A stretch of DNA of 64,000 nt from Galaxea fascicularis (GCA_948470475.1 OX419342.1:18219177-18283176), one strand, 5' to 3'; counted from the stretch's first letter, positions 1 through 10,084 are shown. The notes: generated from the letters alone by a model not told the origin. Numbers and translations: made by a program.

Positions 1-574
1 TGTGCTCTGGCTGAGTCACAATTTTCTAACATGTATCTTTGACATTTTAACCTCAACAAACCGAAATATTCCACAACAAAACAAAACGGTAAAACCCCAA
101 AGTGGATACTCTTCGACATCACCCAAAAAAGAAGACCAGTACTTTGTTCGCCTTGTTTTGACTATTTTATGGCGTCATTTTTGTGAGCTATAAGAGTAAA
201 AACGGTAGAAAAGTGCCGTCTGTGTCCTTTGTACAATAGCACCGAAAAAACATTAAGCGAAAATGACTTTACTAAACTTTTTGTTGTGAAAAGTGGCTGC
301 GGCAGGATAAGCCATGAATCAACTCAGGTGATCAACTACAAATGGTTGAGAATGGTTTTATTCTTGACTTCGATCAACTACAAATATTGCAAACTACAAA
401 CGTTGATTACGAGTCGTGGGCGGTATTATTTTTTACATCACTGTTAATGATAACATCTGATTGGCAATGACAACAGACAGACAAATCGGTTTCAGAAAAA
501 TATTTGTCAATAAACATTGAATTAAAGACGAAGTTTTTACTGCAATTAGCCCGTTAAGTCTACGATTTTTTAAC
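1..574. other. No gene recognised
   Basis: I see only short AT-rich reading frames here, with no conserved motif, tRNA or recognisable transposon end. A short phrase around 'gatcaactacaaat' recurs at about 330 and 373, which is a minor local repeat. Confidence 0.5.
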
Positions 575-2010
575 TAACAACGAGAATTGCTGTGAGGGAC
601 AATATATTGCTGGCATTTCGACTGCTAAAGCTGTTAAAAATCGTGTTTACATGTACTTTTGGCAAGGAGTTGTCGCTCTTTGCGAGAGTTTTCCAAATGT
701 CAATCGGCTATCTCTAAAATAGGGAACGGGAAATCGAGGAACGGGGAACGGGGAACGGGGAATCTCTAAAAGGGGGAATCTCTAAAAGGGGGAATCTCTA
801 AAAGGGAGAATCTCTAAAAGGGGGAATCTCTAAAACGGGGAATCTCGAAAACGGGGAATCTCTAAAAGGGGGAATCTCTAAAAGGGGGAATCTCGAAAAC
901 GGGGAATCTCGAAAAGGGGGAATCTCTAAGTGTTTTACACTCCTCACTCCTCCTGATATCACTCCCATGATATTTTTTCCTGTAGACAAAACGATTAGTT
1001 GAATTTCAAATACAATTGGCACAATCATTACTGAAAAGACATTAGAAACATCTATTTCCGGCCTTTTAATGATTTGCGGAAATAAACACGGAATTTTTTT
1101 GTGCCTCGTGTGTAGGAACAAGTTATTGACATCGTGTCAACGTTTTATGCAGGCCAAGACAATAGTAAAATGGTGACCGCGAACGCTTAATAGAGGGTAA
1201 ATTACAGTAATTGAGGGAACTAATTTTCGACACTTGAAAGATTGATCGTATAATATACGTTTACCGCTTGATACGATGCCGCTCAATGGCTCTCAATACA
1301 GGTTCGAATTAATATTAAATCAGACGATCGCGAAGTGTGATATGAAAATCTATTAACTTAACCACAAAGTTCTTCTGGAAACCCAGAATCTGTTGTCTCC
1401 TGGACACAGTAACAAACTATTACAAGTATAGGCCACGTGCGAAGAACTTGATGCGGCACAGACGCATTTCCGGCTTTCGTTTTATTCCGCCGCCACGCGC
1501 CATGTTTACCGTGTATTTTAGCCGGAGAAAACAAACGCCAGCCCTCCCGCTATGTGTATTCGGTTCATGGAAGCTTGTCACTAGCTATGGAAATACTCAG
1601 AAATACTACCACAATGTTTTATCCTGCGAACAGCCTCCCAGAAAGGATGTAAAAAAACTTTATCGGCGAGCGCGACATAGAAGAATGAACGAAGCGATCG
1701 GGGCGGGACAGGGAAGCTTGTAGACTTTGATTTCGATGTAACAAATCAGTCAAGGAGGTAATTAGACTTGTCAAGAGGCAAAAGTTTCATTTTCTGCACT
1801 TGCAAACAATTCTAATCCATCTAATCAAACAGCCGGGCCCGGCGTCATAGAGTTCAATTAGGTAACTTGTTTACGGAATATTTCAAAGTTTGTCCCTCTT
1901 TTGCAACACCTAAATGAGCCTTAAGAAATTATAAACACATTTAGAGGTACCAAACTCTGCGAAGCGACATGCAAATAAAGTACCCTTCAGAATCACTTGA
2001 GAAATATTAA

Positions 2011-2454
2011 ACGAAAGGTCGAGAGCGAAAATTAAAAAAGTGTGGCAAATGCACAATTGTCACTGCTCCTCAAAGTGCTCCCCTTAGTATCCCGCACGCG
2101 CCGCCTACTACAAACGGCAGTTCGTTTACCCTGAAATGGCTGTTGGGAACCAGAGTCTCGCGATGTTATGGTTGTGGAGGAGTCATCCAAAACCCTCCTT
2201 TGAATTGCCCAGACGATCTTATTGTGATGTACTGTGACATCCGTCAATTTCGGCACAGAATCACTGGGCAGCTAACAACCTCTACCGAGCCTCAGAACGT
2301 GCATTTTCACCTCCGCATGGCATGCGTTCGTGCAAGGTATCCCCATTTTGTGTCTAGCTCCCTTCACGTTCCACCCGATATTGCGACTAGATTTAACGTG
2401 GAGCACCTGAGCAGGCTCCTTCTGGAGTTCGGTTCCGAAAATGTAACGTTGTAG
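2011..2454 (+). CDS. Transposon-internal cysteine/histidine-rich reading frame (partial, probably decayed)
   Basis: The frame is open from the codon after a stop at 2008-2010 to the stop at 2452-2454, about 147 codons. There is no convincing ATG before the conserved part, so it is a fragment or an exon. Visible motifs in order are CGKC near the start, a TLKWLLGTRV stretch, RCYGCG followed by NPP and PDD, an NVHFH motif, one further Cys, and a closing LLLEFG. The CxxC, CxxC and HxH spacing suggests zinc binding. From memory, similar C-terminal cysteine domains occur in many repetitive cnidarian proteins; I cannot name the family. It sits inside the TIR transposon, so an element-encoded protein is more likely than a host gene. 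Confidence 0.5.
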   Translation, partial: TKGRERKLKKCGKCTIVTAPQSAPLSIPHAPPTTNGSSFTLKWLLGTRVSRCYGCGGVIQNPPLNCPDDLIVMYCDIRQFRHRITGQLTTSTEPQNVHFHLRMACVRARYPHFVSSSLHVPPDIATRFNVEHLSRLLLEFGSENVTL

Positions 2455-2479
2455 GGCATACTTTTGTTCGTTGGAGTTG

Positions 2480-2900
2480 GAGTTCTCTACAGAGTTTTCA
2501 TGGATACCAGGAAACCAGACTGAATCTTCTGAAAATGTTATACATGTCGTTATCAGTTTTCATCGTTTGTTCTGTTGTGTTGAAGACTCTGAGGATGGAC
2601 ACCAAGAAACTGGTGTTGTAAATATGCAACGCTTTTAATATTTTGGACACACAGCAAGTGTTCTCAGTAATCAACGTTTTCTAATAGGTTTAATAGTTTT
2701 GTTATGTTGGAGAAATGAAAGAAAACCTGCTGTAGTTTCCATGGATACTTAAAACCCAGCATTCTGAAAATGTAAAACATAAGGACTGAAAACATAGGCT
2801 CGTGTCGTTTTCAGCTATGATAGTTTTGTTCTGTTATTTTGGAGTGCTCGATGAAATCCTTTCAGAGTTGTCGATGGATTCCAAGAACCTATGCTTTCTG
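2480..2900 (+). repeat. Degenerate tandem repeat of about 230 bp inside the transposon
   Basis: Phrases recur in order about 230 bp apart: 'catggatac', 'ttctgaaaatgt', 'gtcgtt.tcag', 'gtttgttctgtt', and then 'gatgga..ccaagaa'. The copies are strongly diverged. Confidence 0.4.
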
Positions 2901-3654
2901 GTTTAATTTACGATAAAGACAAATGTTACTGTTCAGTCGCCATCAATTTGTTGGAACTAAGAAAACACTAGGAATATACAGTTAAGAAAATGTAAACCTT
3001 TTTGGTTTAGAATAAATTCAATTATCGTTTTGTCTACCGGAAGAAATATCATGAGAGTGATATCAGGAGGAGTGAGGAGTGTAAAACACCCCGGTTAGAG
3101 ATTCCCCGTTTTAGAGATTCCCCCTTTTAGAGATTCCCCCGTTTTAGAGATTCCCCCTTTTAGAGATTCCCCGTTTTAAAGATTCCCCGTTTTAAAGATT
3201 CCCCTTTTTAGAGATTCCCCCTTTTAGAGATTCCCCGTTCCCCGTTCCCCGCTCCCCGTTCCCCGATTCCCCGTTCCCTATTTTAGAGATAGCCAATGTC
3301 AATCCGGCTCTTGTTCCTAACAAGGCGGAGCCGAGGATTTAAACCGTCCGAACTTCGTTTGGCTTTTCTTCAACCAATTTTGTGCCCAAAAATGAGCGAC
3401 AGCAGGGAAAACGAAGACTTTTAGGAGCCACTAATGAAATATTGGATAGAAAACATTTGGAAAAAACACGAGCATTTTTTAGTCCAAACCAATTTGAGAT
3501 AAAAGCGTGAAAACAACAAAACGTAAGAAAACAAAAAAAAAACGATACGAATGTTTCTTCGGCGTTTTGGCGTTTCTTGGAAAAATAAGACAAGTAACAA
3601 ACATAACTCGTGAGCAACCTAGGCAAATTGTTAGTCCGAGTGTTCTTGACATAA

Positions 3655-3700
3655 GTATCCGTATAAAAGACAAAACAGGAATACTAAACCTGCGGATGCG
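3655..3700 (+). promoter_or_regulatory. TATA-box candidate (copy A)
   Basis: TATAAAAG lies at about 3662 and is conserved with copy B at 4191 while much of the surrounding sequence has drifted. Unlike copy B, no splice donor follows, so this copy may be inactive. The evidence is motif plus paralogue conservation only. Confidence 0.3.
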
Positions 3701-4184
3701 GACAGCTTAGGTCAGTCAATAATCACTCCGAACGCAGAGCTGACAAAATAGCCGTCATTTCACACAAAATCATTGCTTTGCTAAGAATTGCGGCGAGGGA
3801 CAACATATTGCTGGCATTTCCAATGTTGCAACTGTTAAAAATCGCGTTAATTTACTTTTGGCATGGAGTTGTTGTTCTTTCGGCGAGAGTTTTCCAAATG
3901 TCAAACTTACCAAGCGGGGCCGATGTTATAAACCGTCCGGACTTCGCTTCGCTTTTCTTCAACAAATTTTGTGCCCTAAAATGAGCGACAGCAGGAAAAA
4001 ACGAAACGTTTTAGGATCCAAGATGAAATATTGGGTAGAAAACATTTGGAAAAAACAAGAGTCCAAGCCAATTTGAGATGGAAGCGTGAAAACAACAAAA
4101 CGTAAGACGTTTCTCGTACAAATCGGAAAAAATAAGACAAGTAACAAACCGAGACAAATCGCTATTCAATTTTCTTGGCACAAA

Positions 4185-4295
4185 TGTCCATATAAAAGAC
4201 AAAACAGGAGTACTAACCTGCGCACAGTTTAAGTCAGTCAACAATCACTCCGAAAGCAGAGCTTAAGCAGAAGCGGTCATTTTACGCAAAAGTAA
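4185..4295 (+). promoter_or_regulatory. TATA-type promoter candidate with possible 5' exon and splice donor (copy B)
   Basis: TATAAAAG occurs at 4191. An initiator-like CACAGTT follows about 30 bp downstream at about 4222, and GTAAGT at about 4290 could be a splice donor ending a short untranslated exon. No downstream coding exon was found. It may be the promoter of a lost gene or an unrecognised non-coding gene. Confidence 0.3.
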
Positions 4296-4507
4296 GTCTT
4301 ATTACTTCTCATGCCTGTCAAGGAAGCTTCTTCAGTTAAGGATTTTAGCAGCAAAACCGTCCAGTTTAATACACAGCAAGGTCCGAAGACAGCGCATAAT
4401 TACTGAAACCTTGCCAGACCACACGATCTTTTCTCTTCGTGCAAGCTTATGCAGGCAAACACGGGGAAAAGCTGAAACTTCCTGACACTTGGTAATGTTT
4501 TTACAGC

Positions 4508-4800
4508 TTGACAAGAGACGCGCTCTTTTTCGCTGTTCCTCACTATAATTTCGTCTCTTTTCTCGAGCTTTTTGTTTTTCTTTCTCCTGTTGCTCGTCAG
4601 TACGATTCAGTCTGTTTAATTGAGCCCTTTCTTATTCTTTCTCCCGTTGCTCGACAATACAATTCAGCCGGTTTGCTCGTGCTTTTTCTCCCGTTCTTTG
4701 TCACTGATACTCTGCCTGTTTACTCGTGCCCTTTCTTGTTCTTTCTCCCGCTGTTTGTCACTGATATTCCGCCAACGAATAGACAAAACTGACTTTGTTT
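4508..4800 (-). pseudogene. Broken exon of a charged ~20-residue-repeat (coiled-coil-like) protein
   Basis: On the minus strand the sequence encodes degenerate repeats of about 20 residues, with motifs such as SDKQREKEQERARVNR, SDKEREKKHEQ, TDEQQEKEKQKAREKR and SEEQRKRARL. The frame is interrupted by a TAA within one repeat (near 4630) and shifts between repeats, so it is not intact. The charged Arg/Lys/Glu pattern suggests a coiled coil. Similar basic repeats precede helicase domains in some Helitrons, which is one possible origin, but no Rep or helicase motif is present here. The function is unknown. Confidence 0.4.
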
Positions 4801-4904
4801 TAAAACTGTCTTCAAAATTTGGCCATGCAATTTCCCGCCACAAAAATGCGGGTTGAGAACTGCGTGTATGGGCAACTGATCTTTCCAAAAACAGTCCATA
4901 TGGA

Positions 4905-5110
4905 AGCGCGCCTACATGCGAGCTTGCACACGAAAGGGTTAACTGGAGTATCACATTTGACTTTGGTTTACATGATGGGGTGGACGTACGTACGGTCGGA
5001 CGGTCGGTCGGTCGGTCGGTCGTACGATGACGTTATAACCAAAATTTCTCGGATGGATGGGTTACCATATTTTCTTAGCAATGGTGCTCCGCGCGCGCGG
5101 AGCTCCGCTG
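4905..5110 (+). repeat. Probable interspersed repeat with (GTCG)n tract and GC palindrome
   Basis: The block contains 'aaagggttaactggagtat', a GTACGTAC plus (GTCG)n tract at about 4985-5022, and the perfect palindrome GCTCCGCGCGCGCGGAGC at about 5086. The 134-codon frame across it is low-complexity (RSDGRSVGRS) and not a credible gene. I recall similar blocks as dispersed repeats in coral genomes, but cannot confirm it here. Confidence 0.4.
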
Positions 5111-5229
5111 GTGCTGAAAGCGCAATTGAATTAACCCTGCTTATTGTTAATTTAAAGGGGCATTCCGATTACACGTCTTCTTTTCCGTACATTCAAGTAC
5201 TTTTCCTCCAAAATCTCGCCTAGATTTCA

Positions 5230-6400
5230 TAGAATCGAAAAATGCATGCCTCCATTGGGTTGTAGTCCTTGCTACAGTGAATGTTTGTGAATTTCTTGAT
5301 GATTTTTGGATTGTTTTAAAAGACTAAAAGGTGTGGGAGATGATAATTAAGGAAAATTGGAAAATATTGGATTTGAACGTGGTTTAAAATTAAAATAAAG
5401 TGAATAACTAGTAGGAAAAGGCTAGATAGTCCGCCACCACGACAAGATTTCCCTGAGCCCACTGGAGGAAAAAGTGATATTTGTGTATATCCTTTTCTAC
5501 CCTTCTTTCTTTTATTCTCAATTCAACCCATTCATCTACAGATTCAACGAGAATACTCCTTCAAGTTCCATTCCATTCACCCAAAACGATCTTGTCCTTA
5601 TTTTATGACTTGACTTTACCATGCAAGTACCATGCTTTTAGAGACATTATCAGTAAGCTTGTGGAAAGCCTGAATTTTTGGTTAAACTGACTACTTTCGA
5701 ACAACCTAGCTGAGTAACAGTTCTTTTCGTTGATTTATCTCGTCCGTTTCAGAAATTGAAACAGATTATAAGCATTGGTAAAATATGCACACGGTCTCCA
5801 AACACAGTTGCTGTGCATTATCTAAGATGAGCGGACTTTTTATCGCCATAAACTGACAAAACGCTGACAAATTTATTGAACTTTTCAGCCTGTCATTTTA
5901 TTAAACCATAAACGTTTACAGTAATAAATATCGACCTCACTGTCGATGGACTGTCAATGGACGCTGTCACAACCGATAAGAAACACGCGGAGTTTCTATT
6001 CTGGCAAATGTCAGGCATTTTGTACATTGGTTGGAATTTGTTGTTTCGTCTGACTCCGCGTATCATCAGCACTGAACTCTAAATGTTTTCTTGCATTTGT
6101 TTTAATTCAACATCCCAAATTACCTTACAACGGAAACAAAAATGATGGTAAAGGGCCCGGCGCCGAAATATATAAATGAATCTGATGGAAGATGCAGATT
6201 TTGCGATAATAAACTCTAAAGAAATTTTAAAGGCGATAAATTCAGATAAAATTAAACGCCAAAAAGATGTAGCAAATAACGGAATCAAGGTACTGGGCGG
6301 ATTACTGAATGGGAAAAAATTGGCAATTTTCTTAATTTAAACAGCCATTTTACCGATGTCCCCCCTAATGCATTTTATATGCGTTCCCAAACCCTCGTTC
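5230..6400. other. No gene recognised
   Basis: AT-rich sequence with short frames only. No motif, tRNA or clear element end was found. Confidence 0.45.
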
Positions 6401-6409
6401 AGATTCTAT

Positions 6410-7090
6410 TTCCCCAAAGTCACAAATGGAGAAGCTAAATCTTTTGGCCTTGATCGTATCTCTAGAAAACTTCTTAAAGTATAGGATTCAAAAGCAAACA
6501 AATGTAAACAATTATCAACCAATCTCGATTTTATCCTAAACAGGCAAACAAACCATGGAAACCAAATATATTTGCTAAATCAACTACCCAGCACAATATA
6601 CTGAATATAATATCAGTCACATTTTAGTTGAAAAAAACAACATTAAACTATGACAGCGCTCCAAAGAGAGATCATGACTGTTAGTCAACAAGTGCGCAAT
6701 CAATACTTTTTTTTCAAATCTTAGAAATAGTTGCTATTAATATATCGTTTACATCAACGCTACTTCAGACTCTCTTCAGTAGTGGATCGAAAACTCTGGT
6801 GTTTGTCGATAATACAAATTAAACTGCAACGGTTTCTTGCTTTGATAATTTACATAATAACGGTTAAAAGTGAGCTAAAAACGATTACGGCGAGCATTGA
6901 CTCTGTGCAAACAAGTTGGGGGTTCTTTTGACTACACAGCTAAGACCAAAGTTTTATTAGTTTGTTTCAAATACAAAATACCCAACTGACATTTCCCCTC
7001 AATACCCAAATGGGGATGGTCCGATACAGAAAGTTAAGGTTAGCAAATCTTTAAGTCTCTAAGAGCATCTATCATGGCTGACTCGTGGCT
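6410..7090 (+). mobile_element. CR1/L2-like LINE remnant (reverse transcriptase fragments)
   Basis: Out-of-frame fragments match the order of a CR1/Jockey-type RT. KSFGLDRIS.KLLK lies at about 6435, NYQPISI (consensus NYRPISI) at about 6515, a degraded catalytic box FVDNTN (from the usual xADD/xVDD) at about 6805, and the 'gatacagaaagttaa.g.tagcaaatc' block at about 7022. The same blocks occur in the second LINE at 16.6-17.7 kb, which makes the assignment firmer. Stops, frameshifts and the DD to DN change show that it is dead. Confidence 0.6.
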
Positions 7091-7195
7091 GAAGAAAAAT
7101 AAATTAAATGGAACAAATAAATAAGGTGGCAAGTAAGTACACAAAGATACTTAATACACGTATACGATGTTAAATTAAATTGAACAGTTCCTCAT

Positions 7196-7591
7196 AGAGT
7201 ACTAAAGTGTGACGTCACAAAAAAATTGAATCTGTGAAATTATGGGATTGAGCGCCATTTTCGAATGGAGTATCCTTAAAAAAGGTTCCTTGCCAAAACT
7301 TAGCTCTTAATTGTAACTCCCAGCTGAAATATGAAGGATCGAAATTTGATACTGCCCCACATAAATTTCTCTAATTTTGAGTCTGTTCTTAACTGAAGTA
7401 ACAGAAACAAAATTTTGAAGGGTTTGCATGGAATGCCATCAAACTTTGATCCCTTATATCTCTACCGGGAACTGCAATTCGGAGCTAATTTTTGGGATGA
7501 GGACGTCTTTTAGCATGCTCTATAAGAATATGGCATCATATCCTATAATTTCAAAAATTTTATTTTTGTGACGTCATCACTTTAGAACTCT
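7196..7591. mobile_element. MITE of about 396 bp with TGACGTCA-containing inverted termini
   Basis: The left end AGAGTACTAAAGTGTGACG and the reverse complement of the right end (AGAGTTCTAAAGTGATGACG) match with one small indel, and both continue into CGTCACAAAAA. There is no coding capacity. The TGACGTCA octamer in the right terminus is also a CRE-type sequence, but that is probably incidental. Confidence 0.65.
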
Positions 7592-7914
7592 ATTGCTTAG
7601 TTGGGAATTTTCTACCAATCAACACTGAGTGGTCTCCTCGTTCCCTAAAAGCTGTAGAACTGTTTTAGACAGTTTTTGAAGGAAGCCTTATTTTTCGTCT
7701 GTAGGTATTCCGGGAGGACATTCCTCATGTTACACCCAATACATGAAAAGGAGTGGCAGAATTTGCCAGCTGGTGCAGATCCGGTATTACAGGAATGCAT
7801 GGAATTTACACAGCTAAAAAAAATCCAACAATTTCGAGAATTCAGATTTTGTAATAAGGCATATCGGTCAACTAGGGAGAATATTACTCCATAATCAGGT
7901 AGCTGGGTCGTAAC

Positions 7915-8060
7915 TCACTTTTAATGTTATGCTAGTCGCTTGGCAACGGGCGGAAGGACAACTGAAAAGAAATCAGAGTCCCAGGCAGGAATCGAACTTA
8001 CAACCTCCGTAACACCGGTCGGATGCTCTAACCACTGAGCTACAGGAACCCATGGTGAGC
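7915..8060 (-). mobile_element. tRNA-derived SINE
   Basis: The reverse complement reads as a tRNA head (about 7979-8049) with GTAGCTCAGTGGTTAGAGC as D arm and A box, an anticodon-loop triplet GGT, and GTTCGATTCC as B box, followed by a non-tRNA body ending near 'gcttggcaacgggcg'. The anticodon stem has mismatches, so it is not a functional tRNA. A second truncated copy lies at 8190-8287. Confidence 0.65.
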
Positions 8061-8189
8061 TAGGTTGTTTATCTAGGTTCTTATACAAAGTGTCCCACTA
8101 TGGTCAGCGGGCTCGACAATGTAACTGTGAATCAGACATGATAATGATTATAATGATGGTAATGGTGTAATATGCCCGTGAGAATGATG

Positions 8190-8287
8190 ATATGCTAGTC
8201 GCTTGGCAACGGGCGAAAGGACAACTAAAAAGAAATCAGAGTCCCAGGCAGGAATCGAACCTACAACCTCCGTAACACCGGTCGGAT
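8190..8287 (-). mobile_element. Truncated second copy of the same SINE
   Basis: It repeats 'gctagtcgcttggcaacggg' and the T-arm/anticodon half of the tRNA head, then breaks at 'gtcggattc' before the A box. It lies about 260 bp from the first copy in the same orientation. Confidence 0.6.
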
Positions 8288-8491
8288 TCACTTTTTATGT
8301 GTAAGACATTCCCACCTATTTTACATATGTCAGGAAGCTAATTTTCCGTTCTAAAGAAACTCAGTTCATATACTGTAAATAGACATTTCAGTGTCTTATC
8401 TTGTGTTTTTAACTCTCAGCTGGCGTAACTCCCGTCAGATTGAATAAGCTTTGTTGTATTGTTCCAGCCGCAAGCGTAGATGTATAAAATG

Positions 8492-9370
8492 CTAATTGCA
8501 TCTCATCATGTCAACAAGTGCTCGGCGCATGCTCTTGTTTCGTCCGAAGTTGATCAGTGGGTTGAGGACTCCGTTCATCATCATAAGAACACTGTTTATA
8601 GTTCTAAAGGTCTTCACTGGCGATCCCATTATAGCCAGGATTACTGGACTCACTAAAGCCGGCAAAAACGTAAGCAGAAAACATAATAGAATACCTGAGA
8701 CCAATCGAGTCATCTTCCTCTCTCTTTGGACCACGGAACGTACATTCATTCCCACAATCCTCACATGGCGTCTATTTGCAATAGCAAATCGGATATAGTG
8801 AATGAGAATACCTAAAATACAACTCACGTTAAACAATACAATGAAAACTGGTACATCACTAATTCCTGTTTTGGCTAAAGTAAAGTCCAAAAGGGTGACC
8901 ATAACGCTCGCAAACCAGGAAAAATAAATTCGTTTGAAGGCAAGTAAACGTGTCATATGACCGTGGTACCACAAAGGCTTGCTTATGGCAAGATGACGAT
9001 CTCTGCTAATTAGCACCAGGTTAGAGATGGTTGCCAGGTAACACAGTTTATTTATATACGATACATTTTTTCCATACGGCAGCGAGCATGTGTTTGGATG
9101 AGATAAAACCAAGACATCAAGCGCAAGAGAATAGAGCGCAAAAGCCATGTCAGTAATTGACAAGCTGCACAGTATTAGATGAGAAGGGTGTTGGAGATGC
9201 GGAAACCGTTTCACTGTGAAAAGGACAAGCGTGTTACAAATAAACGATGTAATAGCCAGGAATATGGCGAATGGTCGAACAGCGTACTCTGTAATCTTTT
9301 GTATTTCATCAGGGTTGTCACATGGAAAAGGGTGCTGAGTCAAGTTGTTGAATTTGTCTGTTTCGCTCAT
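8492..9370 (-). CDS. Class A (rhodopsin-like) GPCR, cnidarian-expanded type, intronless
   Basis: This 292-residue seven-transmembrane receptor is predicted at the plasma membrane, coupling an unknown ligand to G proteins. The ATG at 9370 is preceded by an extracellular N-terminus with one NLT glycosylation site (N9). TM1 is about 33-53 (CNTLVLF, N46), TM2 about 64-85 (SITD, D74), and TM3 ends in DRH at 124-126, a variant of DRY. TM4 is about 146-164, TM5 about 173-196, TM6 about 222-247 (FLP rather than CWxP) and TM7 about 256-275. TM7 carries NPLIN (270-274), so the Tyr of NPxxY is replaced by Asn. The predicted second extracellular loop has no Cys, so the usual TM3-loop disulfide is absent. 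It is clearly paralogous to the gene at 52605-53513, with homologous 5' flanks. The ligand cannot be inferred. Confidence 0.88.
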   Translation of the reverse strand: MSETDKFNNLTQHPFPCDNPDEIQKITEYAVRPFAIFLAITSFICNTLVLFTVKRFPHLQHPSHLILCSLSITDMAFALYSLALDVLVLSHPNTCSLPYGKNVSYINKLCYLATISNLVLISRDRHLAISKPLWYHGHMTRLLAFKRIYFSWFASVMVTLLDFTLAKTGISDVPVFIVLFNVSCILGILIHYIRFAIANRRHVRIVGMNVRSVVQRERKMTRLVSGILLCFLLTFLPALVSPVILAIMGSPVKTFRTINSVLMMMNGVLNPLINFGRNKSMRRALVDMMRCN

Positions 9371-9459
9371 TGCCCTAGATTTAAAAAAAATGAAAGGGCA
9401 ATTAGAAATGCAACTTTTCAGTCCAAAACTTTCTTATCAAGTAATCGCATCTGAAAGGG

Positions 9460-10060
9460 CATATACCGTTACACGCCATATCTACCTTAAAGTGTAAACG
9501 GCTTGGCTCCTCCGGGTGAATGGTTGTGTGCTTTCTAGACGACGGCAGTGTTGCTTTCAGCTTCTTCTTCTATTTTTTTTTATTTGTTCCTTTACATCAT
9601 TTAAATTAGTTCATGTTTGTTATCTTTAGCATAGAATACCCAATCAATATCTAGAGCGAAATAAATACACCTGAAGGCACTGTGGAATGAATTGCTTTGA
9701 CATGTTGTTGAAATAAGTGAAGTTCCAATAACTGAAGTACCTTAATCACTTTTCAGGTAAATGAAGTTGAATGACCCTTTAAAGAAGTGGATCCGGAGAA
9801 AGTAAAAGAGCACTTAAAAACAATTTCAATTTTACTTGAAGTTTATAAATTGTTGTTTGGTGGATCTACCATCAACAGAATAATGGATATTTTGTAACTC
9901 TCTCTACGTCAAATTAAAGAGTCTTGAAAAATACTAATGGCTTTTTGATTGAATGAAGACAAAGTAGAATTCTGTTTTTTCTTTTTCCTTCCTTACTTTA
10001 TTTGTTCATTTTGCCTTTTTCCTAATATATTTACAGGTTAAAAAAGTAGAATGTGTGGCA
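9460..10060. other. Conserved 5' flank of the GPCR gene (shared with the 53.5-54.3 kb paralogue)
   Basis: Phrases such as 'cttaaagtgtaa', 'cggcagtgt.gctttcagcttcttcttc', 'aatac.caatc.at..ctcgaa', 'taatgaagttga' and 'catcaacagaataatgg' recur in order upstream of the second GPCR. There is no coding frame. It marks the extent of the segmental duplication. Confidence 0.6.
9472..9497 (-). promoter_or_regulatory. Conserved block about 100 bp upstream of the GPCR start
   Basis: A block reading 'acgccata.ctaccttaaagtgtaa' on the plus strand is kept at the matching position upstream of all three paralogues (also about 12975-13002 and 53599-53624), 60-100 bp from each ATG. Flanking DNA is less similar. 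It is a core-promoter or 5'UTR candidate. Confidence 0.35.
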
Positions 10061-10084
10061 AGGTGACCTCTAGAAACCCCCAGG

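Larger units (their letters stand above)
708..3292. mobile_element. 2.6-kb TIR DNA transposon with minisatellite-filled inverted termini
   Basis: The left end (CTATCTCTAAAATAGGGAAC) and the right end are inverted copies of each other for about 290 bp (about 708-1000 and 3005-3292). Each terminus carries GGGGAACGG repeats and then a tandem of 'aatctctaaaaggggg' units. Inside these lies a unique block with 'tgttttacactcctcactcc', 'gatatcactc.catgatatt' and 'agacaaaacgat'. The flanks CCAAATGTCAATCGG (693-707) and CCAATGTCAATCCGG (3293-3307) look like a slightly degraded target-site duplication, and the uninterrupted paralogous segment at about 3893 supports the empty site. The interior holds one reading frame worth naming (2011-2454) and a degenerate repeat at 2480-2900. 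The superfamily is uncertain. Long TIRs could suggest a Mutator-like element, but the duplication is longer than that family's usual 9 bp. Confidence 0.8.
575..4290 (+). repeat. Tandem segmental duplication, about 0.5-0.6 kb per copy, first copy interrupted by a transposon
   Basis: The segment starting near 582 (gagggacaatatattgctgg) and resuming at about 3300 is repeated at 3776-4290. Shared blocks in order are: the gagggacaa.atattgctggcattt phrase, the 'gagagttttccaaatgtcaa' phrase, 'aaaccgtccg.acttcg', the AAAATGAGCGACAGCAGG block, 'gtgaaaacaacaaaacgtaag', 'aataagacaagtaacaaac', 'tataaaagacaaaacagga' and 'gtcagtcaa.aatcactccgaa'. Copy A (575-707 plus about 3293-3770) is split by the TIR transposon at 708-3292. 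Copy B is continuous. The copies differ by many substitutions and small indels, so the duplication is not recent. Confidence 0.75.

Noticed and set aside
1448..1723. 91-codon frame inside the first transposon
   Set aside because: There is no recognisable motif or conserved pattern; it is likely chance.
4819..5223. 134-codon plus-strand frame
   Set aside because: It is low-complexity over the (GTCG)n repeat, has no domain, and lies in a probable dispersed repeat.
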